From: Cynocephalus volans
Lineage: Eukaryota; Chordata; Mammalia; Dermoptera; Cynocephalidae
Direction: 5' to 3'
NCBI RefSeq assembly: GCF_027409185.1
Contig: NC_084462.1
Coordinates: 20,373,577-20,437,576 of the forward strand
Length of the DNA: 64,000 nt
Part shown: positions 57,460 to 64,000 of the stretch, in pieces
How the letters are laid out: the number at the start of each line of letters is the position of its first letter
Position numbering within the stretch: position 1 is the stretch's first letter
The notes under the pieces: model-generated
Database searches by the model: none
What the model saw: only the letters and a program-made list of their open reading frames with translations
What the model was told of the DNA's origin: nothing
Translations under genes and position numbers: made by a program

Positions 57460-60310
57460 CATTTCTTTCCCTAATAATTAAAATAATGTATATCCATTAA
57501 AGCAATCTTGGAAAAAATTTTACAGAACACCACAAATAAAAACGAATGACCTATAATTCCTCATCAGGGAACATTCTGGTATACGTGTATTTCCCACTGG
57601 CTGTTTTTGAATCTACATCTCACTTTCAAAACCCACTGAGAGTCCATTCTGGAAGGCCATGCTCTGTACCTGCAAGGTCCTGCAGCCCTGCACAGGTGCT
57701 TCACATGCCCTCTTTCCACAGGGGGTTTGTAGGGATTTTACAAGAGGACACTGAGGTTCAGAGGATGCAGAGATTGCTGAAGACCACCAGAAGTGAGGCG
57801 TGCAGTGGGGAACTGGGCAAGAGGTCTGGACTTACAGACCCCATGGGTATCCAGGCAGGGGTGCTCAGGGTGGGCTGTTAGGGAGTGGATGCTGGTCTAT
57901 ATGCTCCACACTCAATAGGGATGTAGACTAACTTTCCCTTCGCACCTTGTCTACTCAAGCCAGCGGGGAATGGTGGCAGCAGCAGCTTTGTCTGTGCTTG
58001 CTGCATGGATCCCCCAACAGGGGCCCCAGTGTGTGCCCCTGGGGCCCCAGCACTCCTCTCCATGGTCTTTGGCATGGGCTGTAAAAAGGATCCAGTGGGT
58101 CTAGATGAGTTCCCTTCTCTGCCCTCTTTCTGGCTCCTCCTAATCTCTATGAAAACTTTCAAATGGATCCTCAGAACTGGCTCTTTTCTAACAAGCAAGG
58201 CCAGGCTGAACTGGAAGGGAGTGGATGCTGGTCAGTGATTAACATGTCCCAAGACAGCAGGGGCTTAAAAGACTGAGTGTAATAACACAGCAGGCTAGAG
58301 TAGAAGTGAACCCACCAGTGCCCCTATCGCTACCCATGGAAACTCTAGGAGGAGAACCCACGAACCACAACGGAATTAGACAACAATCGTGAAGGAGGTG
58401 TGTGAAGCACTCCATGGTGGGCCGGCGCACCCCGAATGCAGTGTCAAGGACTAAGCACCAAAGCGAAATGTGAAATGGAGCACCACCCACCCAGCAGATC
58501 TGGAATAGCAGTTTAAATAAAGAAATAAGCAGATTACATCTTAACAGGGAGAAGATTTTATTTCCTTTCCTTGGATTCTCTGAGCTCAGCAGGATACAGA
58601 AAGTGCTGGGCCTGACACAGAAGACTCTGGCACGCTTGCTTCACATGCAGGTGGGATGGGTAGGGAGGGGGTGAGACACAGCAAGAGTTTAATAAGGGGG
58701 GATGGCACGGGCCCAGCCTTCTCCAGAAACTCACTGCAGCTGATGGCAGGAAGTAGGGTAGAATTCACCAGAGAGATTTTAATTAATAAGAGAAAAACAA
58801 AAAGAACCCCTTGACTTGTCCCTCAACAAGGAAGCCCCTCAGCTCTGTCCATGTAGCAGGGCCTGAACAGAAGGAAGCAAGAGAAACTACAAGCGGTTAA
58901 AAGGAGAAAAAGAGAGTTTCCACAAATCAGATATTAACAGTAATCACCATCCACAGGCTGATGGCTCCCAAAATAGATGTTTGAGCACTTAGCATAAAGC
59001 TGTTTTTGCCAAAATCTTTAAAAGTCCTTTTGAGTCTCTGTTTTCCCAATACTTGTGGTCACCAGGGTTGGCCTACACTTGCCTCCCTTCTGTGACCATG
59101 GAGGAAGGATGGGTGACTTTTTTTCATTTCACTTTTTCTCCCCTTAGAAGGGTGGCTGGGAATTGCAAGTCAACTGCTGCTTCCCCTGCTATGATTTTGG
59201 GGGCGGGGTTTGGGCTGAGATCCAGGGCATGTGTGTCCACAGCTGTTGTTAATAAACTTGCAATGATTTCATGAAAGGTTTCCAAAGAACTGAAGATTTA
59301 GTTTCAAATTATTCCCAGATCAGCTGCAGATCGCCTGAGCAACAGCAGACCCTAACCCCCACCCCCAGCTGTCCCCTGCAACAGGAAATTGGGGGGAGGA
59401 GGCTGGGGGAGGGTGAAGCCAGCCTGGCGCAGCACATGCTGTGCAGCTGGGGGCTGGAATGGCCCAGAGGGAGGCTGACAATGTGTAGGGGAGGAGCAAA
59501 GACTACACAGGCTCTTGGCTGACCCTGGCTTCAGCGGCCATCTCTTTAGGTCAAAGAGGCCCAGCACTCAAACACTTTTCTGTCTAGCATGCCTCCTCCA
59601 CAACGACCTGGAGGCGAGGGAGAGATGTGGCCATCTTTTGACTCCTGTCAGGGTCAAGTGCTCAGCCAGGGCCCTGCTGGGATCTGAAGACGAGGTGTAC
59701 CAACATATTCTGTTCACTGGACTGTGCCTCCTGCCCTCCTTGGTAAAATCCTGTAGTGACACTGAAACCCAATCTGGGACACACCCAATTAGGACAATGT
59801 CATAGTGGTAGAGCTGCCAGGCCCTTTCTGCCATTTGCAACTTGAGTGACGGTTCCCAGTCCTCTGTGAGGCCCACCTGCTTCACTGGCTCAGGGACCCC
59901 CGTGGACACCTACTGGCCATCTCCGTATTTATGGAAGGAGCCTGACCTTGGTCAGAAGACCTGGACTTGCAGCCTGGTTTCACCAAGCTCAGGATCCTGG
60001 GCAAATGACCTGAACATCGTTCTCATCTGTAAAACGGGCAAGTGCTCCCCACGCCCGGCTGTAAAAATCATACCCAAGAGTCTGCAAAACGGGCTCACGT
60101 GGCCTAGTGCGCATGTCTGTCATGGCAAGATGAGGAAACAGAGGACAGTTTCAATGACAGCTTGATGATTACACTCATGTCCTCTTTTACCTTCTTACAC
60201 AAACGATATTAAAAACATTAAATAACAAGAAGTAACAAGTGAAGGCCAACTGTGGAAGCTGGGGGATGATGGGACAACACTGGGGGTCACTCGACTACTC
60301 TTTTCTTTTC
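57460..60310. other. RNF216 intron, mostly unique
   Basis: A MIR-like piece lies at 59970-60060. Otherwise nothing recognised, and no exon-like match to RNF216. Confidence 0.4.
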
Positions 60311-60318
60311 TAGAAAGT

Positions 60319-60726
60319 TGTATTAGTCTGTTTGTGTTGCTATAACAGAAATACCTGAGACATGGTAATTTATAAGGAAAAGAGGTTTATTTGGCTTACG
60401 ATTCTGGGACAGCTGCATCTGGCACGGGCCTCAGGCTGCTTCTACTCATGGCAGAAAGTAGCAGGCAGCCAGCGGGTACAAGCAGATCACATGGCAAGAG
60501 GAAGCAAGAGAGAGAGAGGAGAGGAGGTGCCAGGGTCTTTTAAACAATCAGCTCTTGTGGGAACTAACATAGTGAGAACTCACTCATTACTCCCCCCACC
60601 TACGGAGAGCACTAATCTATTCATGAGGGATCCGCCTCTATGATTCAAACAGCTTCCAGCACTGCCACATTGGGGATCAGATTTCCACATGAGTTTTGGC
60701 AGGGACAACACATCCAAACTCTATCA
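60319..60726 (-). mobile_element. Solo MaLR LTR, copy 2 of a young-looking pair
   Basis: 408 bp, TG...CA ends, perfect 5-bp duplication AAAGT (60314-60318 and 60727-60731). Same family as 20083-20486. It lies antisense on the + strand and so in the same sense as RNF216. Confidence 0.85.
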
Positions 60727-61049
60727 AAAGTCAATCTAAAAAGTTTAGGAAAAAATGCTGAAGCCCAAAATTAGTTTCCATCTTAAAGTTTGGAATATCT
60801 TTCCTTACAGGTTTTTACCTTTTTCTTATCAACCCTCTCAAATACTCTTCTTCCTCCTTTGTTTCCACAGCATCACATCCCTTACCTGGCCACTCAAGCA
60901 AGGGTCTCAGAAGTGCCCAGTGCGGTCCCCATGTCTGACCTACCAGGTTGATGCTGCACTCTTCAACAAGGACCCTGGCCTACTGGTGTTGGAACCACTG
61001 AGGGGGAAAGGTAGGCCTGGGGGCTTTATCTAACATGCCAAGAACAGAG

Positions 61050-61170
61050 GACTTGGGATGGAAACCTGAGCTACCACTTACTGGCCACAATCTTCAGCAA
61101 GTTTCCTCATTTGTAAAACTGGGATGATACATCTGCCTTAAAGTATTGTTACAGAATTAAATATACTAAC
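61050..61170 (+). repeat. MIR element
   Basis: Forward MIR (TACCACTTACTGGCC, CCTCATTTGTAAAACTGGGA). Confidence 0.65.
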
Positions 61171-61493
61171 AAATATACATGTTAGCTTCAATCCACTGCT
61201 GGTTTGGGAAAAATGAGTATGCCTCCTAACCAAACGGCTAGGTGACAATGGTACCAAATTGGTTGTAAAAGCCCTAGGGTTTCATTTGAACTGAACAGGT
61301 TTTACACTCTCACATTCAAAAAACAAAGAAGTTGCAGAAAACAATCCTTTACGGTTCCTCATAGCCAAAACCCAACACACTCACTCATTTTGTTTTGTAT
61401 TTAAGGAGAACATGCTGTTATGAATTTTGCCACACTCCTAGACTCTAGCCTGCTAGGTGATTATTCTTCTGAATGCGATTTCTTTTCTTTCTT

Positions 61494-61582
61494 TTTTTAA
61501 AAAGATGACCGGTAAGGGGATCTCAACCCTCGACTTAGTGTTGTCAGCACCACACTCTCCCAAGTGAGCCACGGGCTAGCAC
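61494..61582 (-). repeat. SINE, one unit
   Basis: Minus unit. GAATG(C/T)GATTTCT flanks both ends. Confidence 0.85.
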
Positions 61583-61589
61583 TTGAATG

Positions 61590-62455
61590 TGATTTCTAAC
61601 AGTAATGTACAGATACAACTCGTTAACCCCCTTAGCTAACACTCATGTAGCCACACACGGACAAGAAAGTCAGTACATATGGATTTGAATAACTTCCCCT
61701 ACTGCAAAGTAATGCTTGTTTATTTACGTGTTGAGATCTGGCTTTGCATTCTGCCCCACTAATTCAGAAAACTGTGGTTTGCTTCTCTGTTTTTGTTTCC
61801 CTTCCTAAAGACATCTTATTTTATAAGACTCTTGGTTGAATGCTTTTGGCTTATTTTTGATAACTAACAGAGAAAGAAAGTTACTATTCACCATTTGAGG
61901 TCTTAATATGGAGTTAGTTCAGGTTCCCAAGCAATCGCTAGTCATTAAGGATGAAACTCAACTTCTCTCCAAACCATGAAGGGATCACTCCCTCGCTGAC
62001 AAACAAGAGATTCTTCCTGGCCTTGCTGGTTAATTAAGCCAGAGAATAGGCTCGCATGACAGTGCATGCTTTGTTTCACTGAACTTCTGAATGGCTTTGT
62101 GTTCTCAGAAGCCCTAACAGATGCTGGGTTGGAATTCAATCAGTCTCCCGGTGAGAATCAAGGAAACGGGGCTGATCCCTGTTTTGATGGGAACGGGACA
62201 ACTGGAACAAAATCTTTGTCTATGGCTACCAGAGGAAATCAGAGGGATTTATATTTGCCTGACTGACCTCTTGAATTTAAATTTGAGCAATTTAATCTTT
62301 CTCAAGCTACAAGATGACAATTCAACAAGAAAACAAGAGGGCAGTTGTATGCTATGGCACCCAAACAAGGTAACAGTGCATGAGAAGACTTTATAACCAA
62401 TTCCACGTATGGGAAGAAAGGGGAGTGGCAGGAGAACAAACAAGAACAAGAGGGA
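61590..62455. other. RNF216 intron, unique AT-rich DNA
   Basis: Nothing recognised. Confidence 0.35.
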
Positions 62456-62458
62456 GGG

Positions 62459-62562
62459 GGACTGGCCAGTTAGCTTAGTTGGTTAGAGCATGGAGTTACA
62501 ACTTCAAAATCAAAGGTTCAGATCCCTCTACCGGCCAGCTGCCATAAAAAACAAAACAAAAC
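62459..62562 (+). repeat. tRNA-Ile SINE monomer
   Basis: GACTGGCCAGTTAGCTTAG head, (AAAAC)n tail. Confidence 0.87.
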
Positions 62563-63043
62563 AGAAAATTGCACAATGGGGAGAAGGAAGAAAAACAGCA
62601 CCAAGGATAGGCCACACTGTTAAACATCCGCCCTCAGGTGGTGACTCCCGCTCTTCTCTTTGTTTCTGGAGATGAAATGTTGCCCAAGGAATACTTGGGA
62701 GCTCCAGCTGAGTAAAAAGAATCCTATTTCCTCATGAAGTTCTAGAGATGCTCGGCCCCCAGTATGCTAGCTGGATGGGACTGAGCAAGTCAACCAGCAG
62801 AACAGCCATGTCCCAGGATGCCTTTCACAAAGGCCGTGCGGATTACCTGGCTGGAACTTCCCACTGTGCTCCCTGTTTTCACATATTTCCTCAGTGACTG
62901 GAGGGCAGGCTTGCTTTGGGTCTCATTGGGTCAGTTAGTCCAGCTTCCTGCCTAGTGAGGAGCTTGTTCCTTGACAGAACATTTCTGCTATGGGGGTGCC
63001 TGGTTTCCGTGGAGGACTTGCTGCTTTTCAAAACCGTGGGTAG

Positions 63044-63146
63044 GGCCAGCCCGTGGCTCACTCAGGAGAGTGCGGTGCTGATAACACTAAGGCCATGGGT
63101 TCGGATAATATTTAAAAAAACAAAAACAAACAAACAACCAAAAAAA
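63044..63146 (+). repeat. SINE left unit with A-rich tail
   Basis: AAACCGTGGGTAG repeats on both sides. Confidence 0.87.
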
Positions 63147-63391
63147 CCGTGGGTAGCTCTGAGGATCATGTATTTCTTTAACATGGGCTGAGGTCGGCCT
63201 CTAGGCCACCCCACCCCTGGCCAGCAGAATGGTTTGCTGTGGCCTTCCACAGGAGGTAGCCTGTGAGCCTGACATGTTTTCTTTCTAGGCATGCTGGAGA
63301 TTTTCTGCCTCAGAGGTAAAGATTGGTAGCTAAAAAGACTTTTTTTTTGGCTTATAAAGTGCTGGCTTGAATGGTGTTTTAAAGATATTTG

Positions 63392-63520
63392 GGGGCCGAG
63401 CCCGTGGCGCACTCGGGAGAGTGCAGCGCTGGGAGCGCAGTGATGCTCCCGCTGCGGGTTCGGATCCTATACAGGAATGGCCGGTGCACTCACTGGCCGA
63501 GTGCTGGTCACGAAAACGAC

Positions 63521-63549
<29 letters not shown>
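63392..63549 (+). repeat. GC-rich dimer SINE variant
   Basis: Plus copy. AAAGATATTTGGG repeats on both sides. Confidence 0.92.
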
Positions 63550-63551
<2 letters not shown>

Positions 63552-63916
63552 TATTTGGGAAGAATGACCAATTTTAAAAACTGGGAGATTTCACATTAAA
63601 ACACAGATTTCCAAGCTCTGTGGAGAATCTGAGGCCATGGCAGCCCTGAGCATAGCCCCACCTAGCAACAATCTTTGGGAGCTGAGTAGCACCCGTTTGA
63701 TAAGCCTACCCCCTCCTCTCCTATTTGCTACAGTCTCCACCAAGCCCTACTGTATCCTAGACCTGGCTACTTCATTCATCTATTATCTGTTCTTATCTGC
63801 TCCTGTGGTAATTTGGGCCTGTGACCCCAGCTATCCATGCTGTTGTTTTCTATGTGTAAATCTTAAGTTTTTTTCCCTCCACATTAAAAATATAGATATA
63901 TAGTATCACTTTTTGT

Positions 63917-64000
63917 ACCTTTTTTTTTTTTGGACTGGTAAGGGGATCGCAACCCTCTGCACGGTGGGGTCAGCACCACGCTCAGCCAGTGAGCACACTG
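63917..64000 (-). repeat. Divergent SINE variant, cut by window end
   Basis: GGACTGGTAAGGGGATCGC type, as at 53556. Confidence 0.75.

Larger units (their letters stand above)
51808..64000 (-). other. RNF216: RNF216 intron (right part of window)
   Basis: From the 70-nt exon to the window edge I find no further RNF216 exon. The exon for the end of the RBR domain must lie beyond 64000. The interval contains SINEs, a solo MaLR LTR and MIR/L2 pieces. The remaining AT-rich DNA between them shows nothing I recognise. Confidence 0.75.

Overview
This window is mammalian nuclear DNA. It holds the complete single-copy gene FSCN1 (fascin-1, + strand, five coding exons, 23927-32506) and, facing it tail to tail, the last two coding exons and the 3' UTR of RNF216/TRIAD3 (- strand, about 47805-51807). 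This neighbour pair matches human 7p22.1 (from memory). Everything else is intergenic or intronic sequence filled with retroelements.

Organism: the dominant short interspersed element is built from one or two tRNA-Ile-like units with A-box and B-box promoters and an A tail, and has no tRNA-unrelated body. At least 40 copies occur as monomers, dimers and a GC-rich dimer variant. tRNA-Ile-derived simple monomer/dimer SINEs are the published hallmark of the CYN family of colugos (Dermoptera). MST/THE1-like MaLR proviruses and recent-looking solo LTRs of a related family fit a primate relative. I favour a colugo (about 0.65). A horseshoe-bat-type simple SINE (Rhin-1) is the main alternative, and a repeat library search would settle it.

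Layout. 1-23400: intergenic DNA upstream of FSCN1, with old L1 3' ends, MaLR/MLT-type LTRs, a MER5-like hAT MITE and many SINEs. Its centrepiece is a nested stack at 9140-13800: an L1 is split by a complete antisense MaLR provirus (9604-13644, 5-bp ATCCA duplication), which is itself split by a solo LTR (11282-11673) and at least seven SINEs. 23420-25850: CpG island with the FSCN1 promoter (consensus CRE and TATA box 7 bp apart, GC boxes) and exon 1. 24759-31068: intron 1. 31069-33660: exons 2-5 and a 3' UTR with four miR-145 seed matches and one miR-133 seed match. 33660-47800: convergent intergenic DNA with a promoter-like GC/CCAAT block about 1 kb past FSCN1, a duplicated CA-repeat and a Tigger-like inverted-repeat element. 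47805-51807: end of RNF216. 51808-64000: RNF216 intron with SINEs, MIR/L2 fragments and a second solo LTR.

I found no CRISPR array, true tRNA or rRNA gene, or new protein system. The points most worth a second look are three SINEs at the same nucleotide site of the two LTRs of one provirus, GC-AG introns in both genes, and a diverged second copy of part of the RNF216 3' UTR beyond its poly(A) site.
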